Shown here in pieces: positions 9,085-16,835 of a DNA stretch of 64,000 nucleotides. How positions within the stretch are numbered: position 1 is the stretch's first letter; each line of letters opens with the position of its first letter. Source of the stretch: DASRDR01 sp963812945 [NCBI: uncultured Candidatus Rokubacteria bacterium] (lineage in GTDB: Bacteria > Methylomirabilota > Methylomirabilia > Rokubacteriales). The position numbers were made by a program, and so were the translations under genes. The notes beneath the pieces are model-generated. The model was not told the origin of the DNA. It was given only the letters and a program-made list of their open reading frames with translations, and did not search any database. The stretch spans positions 496,001-560,000 of the forward strand of contig CAWEXD010000008.1 in the NCBI GenBank assembly GCA_963812945.1. The letters run 5' to 3'.

Positions 9085-9732
9085 ATGACGAGCAGGGTGA
9101 TTCGCGCCGGGGCCGTAGTGGCGATGGGGCTCCTGCTGGTTGGCGCCCTGGCCGTGCCCGCGGCCGCCCAGCGTCGTGGCGGGGGCGGATCGCATGGCTC
9201 CGGGGGCCGGGGCGTTCACGGAGGCGGCGGCCACGGGGGTCACCACGGAGGCCACGGCGGCGGCCATCACGGGGGCCACCACTGGCGCCACGGCGGGCAC
9301 GGCCACGGCCACTGGCATGGCGGAGGATGGGGCTGGTGGGGCCCCGGGTTCGCGTGGGGGGTCGGCACAGGGGTGCTCCTCGCGTCCCCGTGGTGGGCCT
9401 ATCCGGGGGTCTACGCGCCGGTCGCGGCGCCGTACCCCGTGTACACGTATCCGGCGGTCGCCCCCTACGCGTCCCCGGTCTACGGCGCGCCGCCGCCCCC
9501 ACCTCCGCCTCCGGCTCCGGAGCCTGGATTGCCGCCGCCGCCGTCCTCGTCGAGCCCGCTTGCCCCGACGCCCGGACTGTCCTTGGAGGTCACCCCTCCC
9601 GCGTCTGGTGCTGTGCCGCCGTCGAGCTGCGAGTCCGTCACCGTCTCGGGTCACTGGCAGAGCCGGGTCTACCCCGATGGCCAGCGCATGACGGTGTGGG
9701 TGCCCACGTCCACGCGGCCCGTCTGCCGGTAG
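9085..9732 (+). CDS. Secreted His/Gly/Pro-rich protein, possibly metal-binding
   Basis: 215 aa. Signal peptide at residues 1-28 (hydrophobic VVAMGLLLVGALAVPAAAQ). Residues 30-80 are a Gly/His-rich tract with repeated HGG/HGGH units and over 15 His, followed by a Trp/Tyr/Pro-rich segment, a polyproline stretch, and a small C-terminal domain with two Cys and the motif SVTVSGHWQSRVYPDGQ. The His tract could bind divalent metals in the periplasm or at the cell surface. Similar His/Gly-rich outer proteins are common in soil bacteria, but no function is established. GGAGG at 9074-9078 supports the start. Confidence 0.8.
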   Translation: MTSRVIRAGAVVAMGLLLVGALAVPAAAQRRGGGGSHGSGGRGVHGGGGHGGHHGGHGGGHHGGHHWRHGGHGHGHWHGGGWGWWGPGFAWGVGTGVLLASPWWAYPGVYAPVAAPYPVYTYPAVAPYASPVYGAPPPPPPPPAPEPGLPPPPSSSSPLAPTPGLSLEVTPPASGAVPPSSCESVTVSGHWQSRVYPDGQRMTVWVPTSTRPVCR

Positions 9733-9790
9733 AACCCCTCGCCCCGAGTCCCGCCGCGCACGACGCGGAGGCTTGCCCCGCTCTCGCGTG

Positions 9791-10408
9791 ATGGGCGCGC
9801 CGAAGTTCGGCTTCACTCCGGGAGAGTGGCGCGTGCTTCGAGGCTTTCGGAGTCCGATCGGGATCCAGCGGGCCCTGGACGCGATGCCGTACCATCTCGC
9901 GGGGACGGCCTGGTCGCCCCGCCGCGTGCTCCGGGAGCGCACCGCCCACTGCCTCGAGGGGGCGATCTTCGCGGCAGCGGCCCTGCGGACCCTGGGCTTT
10001 CCCCCGCTGCTCCTCGACCTCGAGGCGGTCCAGGACACCGACCACGTCGTGGCGGTGTTCCGTGTCGACGGCCGCTGGGGGGCGATCGCCAAGTCGAACT
10101 TCACGGGACTCCGGTACCGCGAGCCGGTCTACCGGGGCCTTCGCGAGCTGGCGATGAGCTACTTCGACGGCTACATGAACCTGCGCGGGGAGCGCACGCT
10201 CCGGGCCTACTCGCCGCCCGTGAACCTCGCCCGCTTCGATCGGCTCTGCCCCGGCTGGCCGACGGCGCCCGACGACCTCTGGTGGGTCGCCGAGCACCTG
10301 GCGGCGATCCGGCATCGCCCGCTGCTCACGGCGCCGATGATCCGGCGACTCTCCAGGGTGGATCGCCGCTCGCGTCAGGCGGCGCTGGTCGGCCACCGCG
10401 CGGACTGA
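9791..10408 (+). CDS. Transglutaminase-like superfamily protein
   Basis: 205 aa. The segment TAHCLEGAIFAAAALRTLGF places a Cys at the start of a helix as in transglutaminase/papain-like folds, and DTDHVVAVFRVDGRWGAI gives the following His and probably the Asp. That Cys-His-Asp order is the superfamily signature. No signal peptide is seen, so it is probably cytoplasmic. The role (protease, amidase or peptide-modifying) is unknown. ATG 9791 is preferred over in-frame TTG 9773, which has a Shine-Dalgarno sequence only one base away. Confidence 0.65.
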   Translation: MGAPKFGFTPGEWRVLRGFRSPIGIQRALDAMPYHLAGTAWSPRRVLRERTAHCLEGAIFAAAALRTLGFPPLLLDLEAVQDTDHVVAVFRVDGRWGAIAKSNFTGLRYREPVYRGLRELAMSYFDGYMNLRGERTLRAYSPPVNLARFDRLCPGWPTAPDDLWWVAEHLAAIRHRPLLTAPMIRRLSRVDRRSRQAALVGHRAD

Positions 10409-10416
10409 CACACGGG

Positions 10417-10461
10417 CGTCCTCCGGAGCGCGCCGCGGGGGCGCTTCGACCGCGAGGACGC
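10417..10461 (+). terminator. Hairpin after the transglutaminase-like gene
   Basis: GCGTCCTC (10417-10424) pairs with GAGGACGC (10454-10461), with further GC-rich pairing inside, eight bases after the stop. No T-run follows. Confidence 0.35.
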
Positions 10462-10498
10462 TGGACGCGGCGCCCCCCCCGAGTGCATCCTGCCGAAC

Positions 10499-11722
10499 GT
10501 GGGGATGGTGATGGTCCCGGGGTGGCTACGCGAGCCGCGGTGGGCCGCTCTCGCGACCTCGTTCCTGATGGTCGTCCTGGTTCAAGGCATCTCGAACAGC
10601 TTCTCGGTCTTCCTCCTGCCACTGAGCGACGAGCTGGGCGGCCTCCGGAGCGCGGTCGCCGCCGCCTTCTCGATCCACAACCTCGCCGTGGGCCTGGTGG
10701 CCACCGTGGTCGACCGGCTGATGGAACGGTTCGGCGAGCGGCCGGTGCTCGCCATGGGGGCCGTCGTGCTCGGCGCCGGCGTCGGGCTCGCCGGGACGGC
10801 GAGGTCGCCGGTGGAGCTCCTGTTCTGGTTCGGGGTGGTCGCCGGCGTCGGCGCGGGCTTTCTCGGCAGCGTGGCCCAGACGGTCATGCTGAACCGCTGG
10901 TTTCCGACCGCGCGGGGCGCCGTGAACGGCATCGCGCTGTCGGGGATGGGGCTCGGCATCTTCCTCTTCGCGCCGCTCAGCGGCTATCTCATCGCCCGCG
11001 TGGGGTGGCGGATGGCGTTCGCGACGCTCGGGGCCGGAACCGCGCTCCTGCTCCTGCCGACGGCGGCCCTGACGCCGTCCCGCCCTCCCGAGCCGGCCCG
11101 ACCCGCCGCACCCGGGTCGGCATCGGCCCGCGACGAGCAGCTCGGCGCGATTCTCGGAACGGCGCGGTTCTGGTGCTTCGCGGCGGCGTTCTTCTTCACG
11201 CCCGTCTCGAACTTCATGGTGACGACGCACCAGGTCGCCCACCTGGTGGAGTCGGGGTTCGACGCCAGCCGGGCCGCGGCCGCGTTCGGGCTGGTCGGGC
11301 TCCTGTCCGCGGTCGGTCGCGTCGGGTTCGGGACCCTCTCGGACCGGTGGGGTCGCGTCCCGGCGGCGCTTCTCAGCTACGCGGCCACCGCCGGCGGGAC
11401 GCTGGCCCTGCTCCTCCTGGCGCCCGGGTCTCCCGGATGGCTGCTCTGGGCCTACATCTTGCCCTTCGGCCTGACGCTCGGGGCTCGGGGTCCCATCGTC
11501 GCGGCGCTGACGGCGGACGTCTACCGCGGCCGGAGCTACGGCGCCGTGCTCGGGCTCATCACCTTCGGAAATCGCCTGGGCTCGGCCATCGGACCGTGGC
11601 TGGGGGGCGTCATCCACGATCTCACGGGGAGCTACCGCGTCGCGTTCGCGGTGTCGGTCACGGCGCTGTGCCTGGCCGCGACGGCCTTCTGGGCGGCGGG
11701 CCGCGGCGAGCGCCGCCCTTGA
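10499..11722 (+). CDS. Major facilitator superfamily permease (oxalate/formate or monocarboxylate type)
   Basis: 407 aa with about 12 predicted membrane helices. The first loop contains the D.L/MERFGERPV variant of the MFS loop motif and the seventh-eighth helix region has GRVGFGTLSDRWGRVPA, a classic MFS signature. Overall it resembles the OFA/MCT branch that moves small carboxylates across the inner membrane. The substrate is unknown. GTG 10499, ATG 10505 and ATG 10511 are all in frame within GTGGGGATGGTGATG, and the start cannot be decided. It stands alone between a hairpin and the small carrier-like gene. Confidence 0.88.
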   Translation: MGMVMVPGWLREPRWAALATSFLMVVLVQGISNSFSVFLLPLSDELGGLRSAVAAAFSIHNLAVGLVATVVDRLMERFGERPVLAMGAVVLGAGVGLAGTARSPVELLFWFGVVAGVGAGFLGSVAQTVMLNRWFPTARGAVNGIALSGMGLGIFLFAPLSGYLIARVGWRMAFATLGAGTALLLLPTAALTPSRPPEPARPAAPGSASARDEQLGAILGTARFWCFAAAFFFTPVSNFMVTTHQVAHLVESGFDASRAAAAFGLVGLLSAVGRVGFGTLSDRWGRVPAALLSYAATAGGTLALLLLAPGSPGWLLWAYILPFGLTLGARGPIVAALTADVYRGRSYGAVLGLITFGNRLGSAIGPWLGGVIHDLTGSYRVAFAVSVTALCLAATAFWAAGRGERRP

Positions 11723-11806
11723 CATGCCCGTGCCGGCCGAGCACCATCGGCCCAAAGTCGGCCGCAGGCGTGGCGAAACGCACCCACCGTCGAAGGGAGC
11801 GTCTCC

Positions 11807-12070
11807 ATGAGTGCTCCGAGCATGACGGCGACCATCTGCGAACTCGTCGCGCGGGTGCTCGAGCGCCCCTCCGTGGAGCCCTCGGATCGACTCGAAGACC
11901 TCGGCTGCGACGAGCTCGACCGCCTGCTCATCGCGGAGACGGTTGAAAAGCACTTCGAACTCGAGTTGGTGAGGTTCGACGAAGGCGAGGTCGCCGGGTG
12001 GGATCGGGTGATCGACGTTGCCGAGAGCCTCGTGCGCATCGCCGAGAGGGGTCGGCGGAAGGGGACCTGA
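11807..12070 (+). CDS. Acyl-carrier-protein-like protein lacking the attachment serine
   Basis: 87 aa, acidic, with the ACP size and helix pattern. The region after helix 1 reads DRLEDLGCDELDRLLIAETV, where real ACPs have a D-S-L motif; here the serine position is Glu, so no phosphopantetheine can be attached at the normal site. The next segment (EKHFELELVRFDEGEVAGW) follows the ACP pattern of helix 3. It could be a regulatory or structural ACP homologue, or a degenerate copy. No fatty-acid or polyketide genes are adjacent. AAGGGAG precedes the ATG at a good distance, and a strong terminator follows. Confidence 0.7.
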   Translation: MSAPSMTATICELVARVLERPSVEPSDRLEDLGCDELDRLLIAETVEKHFELELVRFDEGEVAGWDRVIDVAESLVRIAERGRRKGT

Positions 12071-12090
12071 TTGTCTCGGGTTCGAAGCGG

Positions 12091-12127
12091 GCCGGGGCGA
12101 CGCGCACACTCCTCGCGTCGCCCCGGC
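12091..12127. terminator. Bidirectional terminator hairpin
   Basis: A perfect 14-base stem (GCCGGGGCGACGCG at 12091-12104 with its complement at 12114-12127) and a nine-base loop, between the convergent carrier-like and beta-helix genes. Confidence 0.65.
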
Positions 12128-12189
12128 ATGTCGCCCCGACGCCTCTCAAGTGCAGCTGCGACTGCCCGCGCGTTCCCGGGTCCCCGATT

Positions 12190-13128
12190 TCACGGTCTGG
12201 TGCTGTCGATACACCCGTCCTCGGCCTTGCCCTTTCTGATGGTTCCGTCCAGCGTCCCGCGTCGGCCGTCCACCGAGGAGTTGAGGCCGCAGAGGACGCC
12301 GAAGCCGACGTTGTGCCCGGAATTGGGGTCGTTCAGCGGGCCGCTCCCCGTGTCGTTGCCCAGGACGACGCTGGAGTTCTGCAGGATCTCGATGCCGTTC
12401 ACGTTCCGGTGGATGGTATTGCTGGACACATCGGCCTGAGAGCCCCGCTGAACCCGGATGCCGGCTTGGGCATTGTGGCTGATGTTGTTGCCGATGATCC
12501 TGGCGTTCGCTCCCCGCGTCACCACGATGCCGATCCCGTTGCCCTGGATCGTGTTCGGCGCGGCGACCGGATCGGCGACCGGAAAGCTGAGCCCGATCCG
12601 AGCCGAGGACGTCTCGGTGATTCCTATCCCGGCGACCGGGTTGTTCTCGATCGTGTTGTCGTTGATGGTCGCCTGGGCGTTGCGGCTGACCTGGATGCCC
12701 GTTGAATTGCCCATGATCGTATTGTTCAGGACTTGAGCGGTGCCCCCGTCAACGACAAACACGCCGATGCCGTTCGTGGGGTTGGTCGTGATGTTCGCGA
12801 ATCTCCGGATCCTGACCTGATGCGCGCCGCGTACCGTGATCGCCGTGCCGCCGACCTGGGGGTCCTCGATGACCGCCGTCCCGCCGCCGTCCAGGGTCAA
12901 CCCGCTCCTGTTGCTGTGAATCGTCAGGAACGACTCGGTACAGTGTCCGCTCACGTTCAGCGTGTCGAACTCCATCGCCGCATCGACGGCGGCCTGGAGG
13001 TCGCCGTCAGCCGCGCAGTTCACGCTCGTTGCCGCTTCACTTGCCGGGGGGACCAGTGCCACCCCCACTAGATGAAGGACCACCGTCGCGACCAGACTCG
13101 GGAGATGGATCAACACTCGTCGACTCAT
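12190..13128 (-). CDS. Secreted right-handed beta-helix protein
   Basis: 312 aa. Signal peptide at residues 1-34 (ends ASEAAT). The rest is a chain of parallel beta-helix (PbH1) coils of about 22-25 residues with recurring N-x-I/G-N/G-I-x-V patterns (NNTIMGNSTGIQVSRNAQ, GNNISHNAQAGIRVQRGSQ, SNTIHRNVNGIEILQNSS). Four Cys flank the helix, two near the N-terminus and two near the C-terminus. This fold occurs in polysaccharide lyases, epimerases and adhesins; no catalytic residues can be assigned. AAGGAG before the ATG supports the start. Asn and Ser content is high for such a GC-rich genome. Confidence 0.82.
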   Translation of the reverse strand: MSRRVLIHLPSLVATVVLHLVGVALVPPASEAATSVNCAADGDLQAAVDAAMEFDTLNVSGHCTESFLTIHSNRSGLTLDGGGTAVIEDPQVGGTAITVRGAHQVRIRRFANITTNPTNGIGVFVVDGGTAQVLNNTIMGNSTGIQVSRNAQATINDNTIENNPVAGIGITETSSARIGLSFPVADPVAAPNTIQGNGIGIVVTRGANARIIGNNISHNAQAGIRVQRGSQADVSSNTIHRNVNGIEILQNSSVVLGNDTGSGPLNDPNSGHNVGFGVLCGLNSSVDGRRGTLDGTIRKGKAEDGCIDSTRP

Positions 13129-13608
13129 TGCCGTTGACTCCTTTCTCGAACGCTCCGGAGTGAGTGGCTCGTCCGGTCTGAGAGGCCTTCTCCTCCCGCC
13201 TCCGTCGAGCCGTCGGCGCCGCATCGCGCTGCCCTCCCGCGGGTACCCCGTGGTGTGGCGAACCCGGGGGGAGAGAGGCAAGCGGCGTGCCGCGGCTCGC
13301 GTCAATGAAGTCAGCAGGTTAGGTGGGTGGCGGGCGCTCTCGCGGTGGGTGAAGCGGGGGAAGAGTCGGCGGATTTGGGGTCTCACCCGCGACCGGACGT
13401 GTCTGGCGGGGGTCCCCTCGCCCGTCGGCGAGGGGCCTGGCGTGGGATGCGGCGGGACCAGCGGCTCGACCGGACGCGCCCCAGGGGCACCTCGCGCGAC
13501 CGGAAGGCGGCACTCGGTTCCGGAGGCGATGGTGGTGAGGTCAAGGGTGGTCTAGGCCTGGCACGTCCGGGAGACGCGGTGTTGAGCCGCGCCGCAGGGA
13601 GGCTCGTC
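13129..13608. other. Intergenic region, 480 bases, between divergent genes
   Basis: It holds the 5' regions of the beta-helix gene (minus) and the small secreted gene (plus). The only clear structure is a nine-base perfect hairpin (listed separately). Open frames here are short or have no ribosome site, and none looks protein-like. Confidence 0.5.
13414..13435. other. Perfect hairpin in divergent intergenic region
   Basis: CCCCTCGCC (13414-13422) and GGCGAGGGG (13427-13435) form a nine-base stem around CGTC. Lying between divergent genes, about 175 bases before the plus-strand start, it is more likely a leader structure or dispersed palindrome than a terminator. Confidence 0.4.
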
Positions 13609-14028
13609 ATGCCCGATACGATTGCACCCGAGCAGGGTGGCAGTGCTCAGGGCCGCTCCACGGCGTCTTGGATTCGGCGCCATGCGCTGGCCGCTGCCGT
13701 CGTGGCGGCCGGGCTCGCCCTCGGCACGGACGCCGGGGCGGCAGTGTGCACCGCCCCACCCCCAGTGTCGAGCGATGAAACCATGACGTGTAACTGCGAC
13801 ACGACGGTCGGTGGGCCGGACAACGTGTGGAAGTGCAAGAACAAAGCCGGGGGGGAGTGGACGTGCGCACCGTCCTCGTCCTCGCCGGGGGGGTACGGCT
13901 GCGCGCAAACCAAAGCTCCACGCTCGCCCGGAGGCGGGAAAGGCCCTGGCGGCTCGGGTGGTGGGGGCGGGGGCGGCACCCCCGGCGGCAGCCTGCCGCC
14001 CAAGGGGGATCGCCCGATTGCAAAGTAG
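13609..14028 (+). CDS. Small secreted cysteine-containing, Gly/Pro-rich protein
   Basis: 139 aa. A Ser/Arg-rich head and the hydrophobic stretch HALAAAVVAAGLALGTDAGAA (residues 25-45) form a long signal peptide. The mature part has six Cys (VCTAPP, TCNCDTT, WKCKN, WTCAP, GYGCAQ) that could form disulphides, then a C-terminal Gly/Pro/Ser-rich tail with a run of nine Gly. AGGGAGG at 13596-13602 sits six bases before the ATG. No family is recognised. It is exported, possibly cell-surface. Confidence 0.6.
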   Translation: MPDTIAPEQGGSAQGRSTASWIRRHALAAAVVAAGLALGTDAGAAVCTAPPPVSSDETMTCNCDTTVGGPDNVWKCKNKAGGEWTCAPSSSSPGGYGCAQTKAPRSPGGGKGPGGSGGGGGGGTPGGSLPPKGDRPIAK

Positions 14029-14033
14029 GTCCG

Positions 14034-14117
14034 AAGAGACTTCGCGGCCGCCTCGACGGCGCCCACGACCTCGGAATCGAACCGGGTGAGCGGCATTCGC
14101 ACGAGGGGCTCGGTCTC
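14034..14117 (-). pseudogene. Fragment duplicating part of the downstream M20 amidase gene
   Basis: On the minus strand this stretch translates to about 28 residues including MPLTRFDSEVVGAVEAAA, almost the same as MRVPLTRFDPEVVGAVEAAA of the intact amidase at about 14737-14820. Base identity is also very high over this region, and the match ends abruptly at both sides. It is therefore a gene remnant or partial duplication about 700 bases from its source, not a functional gene. Confidence 0.75.
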
Positions 14118-14140
14118 GAGGCCGGCCGAGCCCCCCTTTG

Positions 14141-14356
14141 TCACCTGGTGGCCGGCGCCGAGAGCCCGGCGCAGCGATCGAGACGCGCTTCGATGTCGCT
14201 GACCATCTGGCGATAGCGCCGGCTTCCCACGCCGCTGTAGACGCGGCGGAACTCCTCCACGGTGAGGTTTTCGGGCAAGTCGAACGCAGGCGGGAAGAAG
14301 TCGTCCACGACGGCGGACTTCCAGTCGATTCCGAGCATGCCTTGCACGGCTTCCGC
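14141..14356 (-). pseudogene. Short ORF with upstream signal-peptide-like frame but no usable start
   Basis: From an in-frame GTG (14356) or ATG (14347) the ORF encodes about 68-71 residues (contains DFFPPAFDLPENLTVEEFRR and RRYRQMVSDIEARLD). The frame continues open upstream to at least 14460 and encodes a hydrophobic signal-peptide-like run (VAVGTILLALLLTPAPLLPP), but no ATG, GTG or TTG precedes it in frame. Either the gene lost its start or was frameshifted, or a rare start is used. It lies in the decayed area between the amidase fragment and the amidase. No family is recognised. Confidence 0.4.
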
Positions 14357-14533
14357 GAGGCGGTGCGGAGGCAGAAGCGGGGCGGGCGTCAGGAGCAGCG
14401 CCAGCAGGATCGTGCCGACTGCGACCCAGCGCCGTGTGGGATCGCGGTCGCTACCCCGCGGGGTGATGACTCGGCGACCCCGACCGGACGCGTCTGGGCG
14501 CGGCTATGCCGCTGCGCGCCGGACAGCGGTCAC

Positions 14534-15784
14534 TCACACGGCCTCCGCCAGGCGGAGCGCGGCCTGGAGGAGCACGTTGGCGCCCTGCTCGACGTCGTCG
14601 AAGTGCGTCGCCTCCTCCTCGCAGTGACTCTTGCCGGCGACGGACGGGACGAACACCATGCCGGTCGGGCAGAAGCTGGCCATGTGCTGCGCGTCGTGTC
14701 CCGCTCCCGAAAGCAGTCGCCGGTGGCGCGTGCCGAGCGACGTCGCGGCCGCCTCGACGGCCCCCACGACCTCGGGATCGAACCGGGTGAGCGGCACCCG
14801 CATGACCGGCTCGGATTCCACGCGCACGCCCTCGGCGGCCGCCGCCTCGTGCACGGCGGTGCCGAGCGCGGTCACGGCGCGGTCCAGCAGGCCATCGCTC
14901 GGGGCCCGGAGATCGACCGTCAGGACGGCCTTGCCGGGAATCGCGTTCACGATGTTGGGGTGGACGTCGAGCCACCCGACCGTCCCCACGAGCTCGTCGC
15001 CCAGGCCGAGGGCGATCCGGCGCACGGCGCGGACGATCTCGGCCGCCGCCACCAGGGCGTCCCGGCGCGTGCGCATCGGCGTGGGGCCCGCATGGTCCTG
15101 GTCGCCGTGAAGCGTTACCCGCGTCCACGAGATCGCCACGATGCCCTCGACGACACCGACGGACTCGCCCGCCTCCTCGAGGCGCGGGCCCTGCTCGATG
15201 TGGAGCTCGAGGTACGCGCGCACGGGGCGGACGACGCAGGGCTCGGGCCCGAGGTAGCCGATCCGCTCGAGCTCGTCCACCAGGCGGACGCCGTGCCGGT
15301 CGCGGGCCTGGTAGGCGTCCTCCAGGGTGAGCTTGCCCGCGAGCACGGCCGAGCCGAGCATCGCCGGCTGGAATCGGGCGCCTTCCTCGTTCGTGAAGAC
15401 CGCCACCTCGACCGGGTGCCGGGTCCGCACGCCGGCGTCGTCGAGCGCGCGCACGGCCTCGATCGCGCACACGACGCCGAGGGCCCCGTCGAATCGCCCG
15501 CCCGTGGGCACCGAGTCGACGTGCGACCCCATGACCACCGGCGGCCGCGCCTCGCCTCCGGGCGCGGCCGCGCGGCGGCCGAAGATGTTCCCCATTCGGT
15601 CGATCCGGACCGTGCAGCCCCCCGCCTCCAGCCACGAGACCACCCGGTCGCGGATCACCCGGTCCTCGTCCGAGAGCGCGAGCCGCGTGAGTCCGCCGCG
15701 CGCCGTGGCGCCGATCCGGGCCTGGGCGGCGAAGGTCGCTTCCAGCCGCTCCCGGTCGATCCGCGGAGAGAGGCCCGAGGTCAG
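14534..15784 (-). CDS. M20-family amidase (N-carbamoyl-L-amino-acid hydrolase / allantoate amidohydrolase type)
   Basis: About 416 aa, the family's usual length. Metal-site motifs are in order: GSHVDSVPTGGRFDGALGV (His, Asp), FTNEEGARF (Glu-Glu), LELHIEQGP (His), then the dimerisation domain (TLHGDQDHAGPTPM) and a C-terminal GAGHDAQHM. It hydrolyses carbamoyl or ureido amides of amino acids in the cytoplasm. No ATG/GTG/TTG precedes the first conserved residues except far inside the upstream gene; a CTG at 15784-15782 forms a CTGA overlap with the HD-gene stop and is my chosen start, by analogy to the ATGA overlaps elsewhere in the window. A fragment of this gene lies 700 bases downstream. Confidence 0.87.
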   Translation of the reverse strand: MTSGLSPRIDRERLEATFAAQARIGATARGGLTRLALSDEDRVIRDRVVSWLEAGGCTVRIDRMGNIFGRRAAAPGGEARPPVVMGSHVDSVPTGGRFDGALGVVCAIEAVRALDDAGVRTRHPVEVAVFTNEEGARFQPAMLGSAVLAGKLTLEDAYQARDRHGVRLVDELERIGYLGPEPCVVRPVRAYLELHIEQGPRLEEAGESVGVVEGIVAISWTRVTLHGDQDHAGPTPMRTRRDALVAAAEIVRAVRRIALGLGDELVGTVGWLDVHPNIVNAIPGKAVLTVDLRAPSDGLLDRAVTALGTAVHEAAAAEGVRVESEPVMRVPLTRFDPEVVGAVEAAATSLGTRHRRLLSGAGHDAQHMASFCPTGMVFVPSVAGKSHCEEEATHFDDVEQGANVLLQAALRLAEAV

Positions 15785-16356
15785 GGGCGGACCCCGAGCT
15801 TCCGCTCGGCTTCCTCGAGCCGGTTGCCCAGTTCTTGCAGCAGCGGGCAGGCCGGCCATCCGGTCCGCAAGAGGGCGTGGACCTGGCGGTAGAAGCCGAG
15901 CTTCTGGGCGGGCGGCGCGTGGAACCGCTCCCACAGCGCGTCGCCCGCCGTCGCGTGCGCGGCGATCATCGAGATGAGGTTCGCGATCTTGTCCGCGGCC
16001 GCCACCAGGAGCGAGGGACGAGGGGCGGTCTGAAGCCGCCTGAGATAGCGGGCCTTCCGCGTTTCCCAGGAGAGGCTCGGCAGGTCGGGCTCGGTCACGT
16101 CCTGGACCATCTCTCGGACCTTGGCGCCGAACCCCTGCTCGATCTCGTCCGCGGTCACCAGGGTGTCCTCGAGCGTGTCGTGGAGGAGGCCGGCGATGAT
16201 CGTGTCCTCGTCGGCCGAGTAGCGCGAGAGGATGAGGGCGACCGTGACGGGGTGGACCACGTAGGGGAGCTTCCCGTCGCCCTTCCGGACCTGGGCCTCG
16301 TGAGCCCGGAGGGCGAGTGCGATTGCCCGCTCGATGCGGCCGGTGAAGATGGCCAT
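15781..16356 (-). CDS. HD-domain phosphohydrolase (RelA/SpoT N-terminal-like)
   Basis: 191 aa. The HD metal motif is present: YVVHPVTVA (His), IIAGLLHDTLEDT (His-Asp, near residues 54-66) and a later Asp in AADKIANLIS. This matches stand-alone (p)ppGpp hydrolase-like (Mesh1/SpoT-HD) proteins, so hydrolysis of a guanosine or other nucleotide is likely but not proven. ATG 16356 begins the first helix (GRIERAIALALRAHEAQVRKG). A TATAA-type box (complement of 16366-16374) is close upstream. The stop overlaps the putative CTG start of the amidase. Confidence 0.78.
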   Translation of the reverse strand: MAIFTGRIERAIALALRAHEAQVRKGDGKLPYVVHPVTVALILSRYSADEDTIIAGLLHDTLEDTLVTADEIEQGFGAKVREMVQDVTEPDLPSLSWETRKARYLRRLQTAPRPSLLVAAADKIANLISMIAAHATAGDALWERFHAPPAQKLGFYRQVHALLRTGWPACPLLQELGNRLEEAERKLGVRP

Positions 16357-16513
16357 GAGTGCTTTGGTTATACCACGCGACGCGGGGAGCCTCACCGACC
16401 GGGACCGCGGCAGCAGGTGGCTCGCCGTGCCGATCGCCTGCCGCGCCGACCACCTTCCGCGTTGACGGGGAGGCGGTTCCCGGCGCAAAGTAGGCGCAAC
16501 CCCCGGGGGATCC

Positions 16514-16786
16514 ATGGGCGAAGCGCATGCCGGCGTCGACGCGTCCACGCTGATCATCGTGCGGACCGGAGCAATGGGTCGGTTCGCCGCCCTGCGCGAG
16601 GCGTTCTCGCCGGATGGCGTCGACGTGGTCTGGGATCGACGCGGCGGCGACCGGCGGTCGGGGACCGCTCCTCAGCCGGTGCCGGAGCGGCGACGCCGGG
16701 AGCGCCGGGGAACTGCGCCGGAGAGCTGGGACCTGCTCGACTTCCTCGTCGCCCCCGCTGTCCCCGCCGGGCCGGTCGCCTCCTGA
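16514..16786 (+). CDS. Small DRR-motif protein of unknown function
   Basis: 90 aa. A short strand-helix unit (TLIIVRTGAMGRFAALREAF) is followed by VDVVWDRRGGDRRSG and further Arg-rich repeats (ERRRRERRG). The order hydrophobic strand, helix, V-x-V-x-x-DRR-x-x-(E/D)RR is also found inside the Zn-finger protein at 25846-26589 (WVIVVQPNRPEIYAAM then VDVIEDRRRGERR), so the two share a domain. The Arg-rich tail suggests nucleic-acid or protein binding; the function is unknown. A palindromic hairpin follows. Confidence 0.6.
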   Translation: MGEAHAGVDASTLIIVRTGAMGRFAALREAFSPDGVDVVWDRRGGDRRSGTAPQPVPERRRRERRGTAPESWDLLDFLVAPAVPAGPVAS

Positions 16787-16803
16787 CGGGACGAGCCGGG
16801 ACG

Positions 16804-16819
16804 GCCGGCACTGGCCGGC
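16804..16819. terminator. Hairpin between convergent genes
   Basis: GCCGGC (16804-16809), loop ACTG, GCCGGC (16814-16819), between the DRR-motif gene and the CoA-ligase gene. Weak support: short stem, no T-run. Confidence 0.35.
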
Positions 16820-16835
16820 GCCGGTCGACCCCTCG

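Noticed and set aside
9190-9330. Possible CRISPR-like or tandem-repeat DNA
   Set aside because: The repetition is short GGC/CAC codon use for a Gly/His-rich protein, without equal-length spacers.
13129-13608. Plus-strand ORF extension upstream of the small secreted protein (from 13327)
   Set aside because: The upstream residues are Arg/Gly-rich and lack a ribosome site, whereas AGGGAGG and a signal peptide fit the ATG at 13609.
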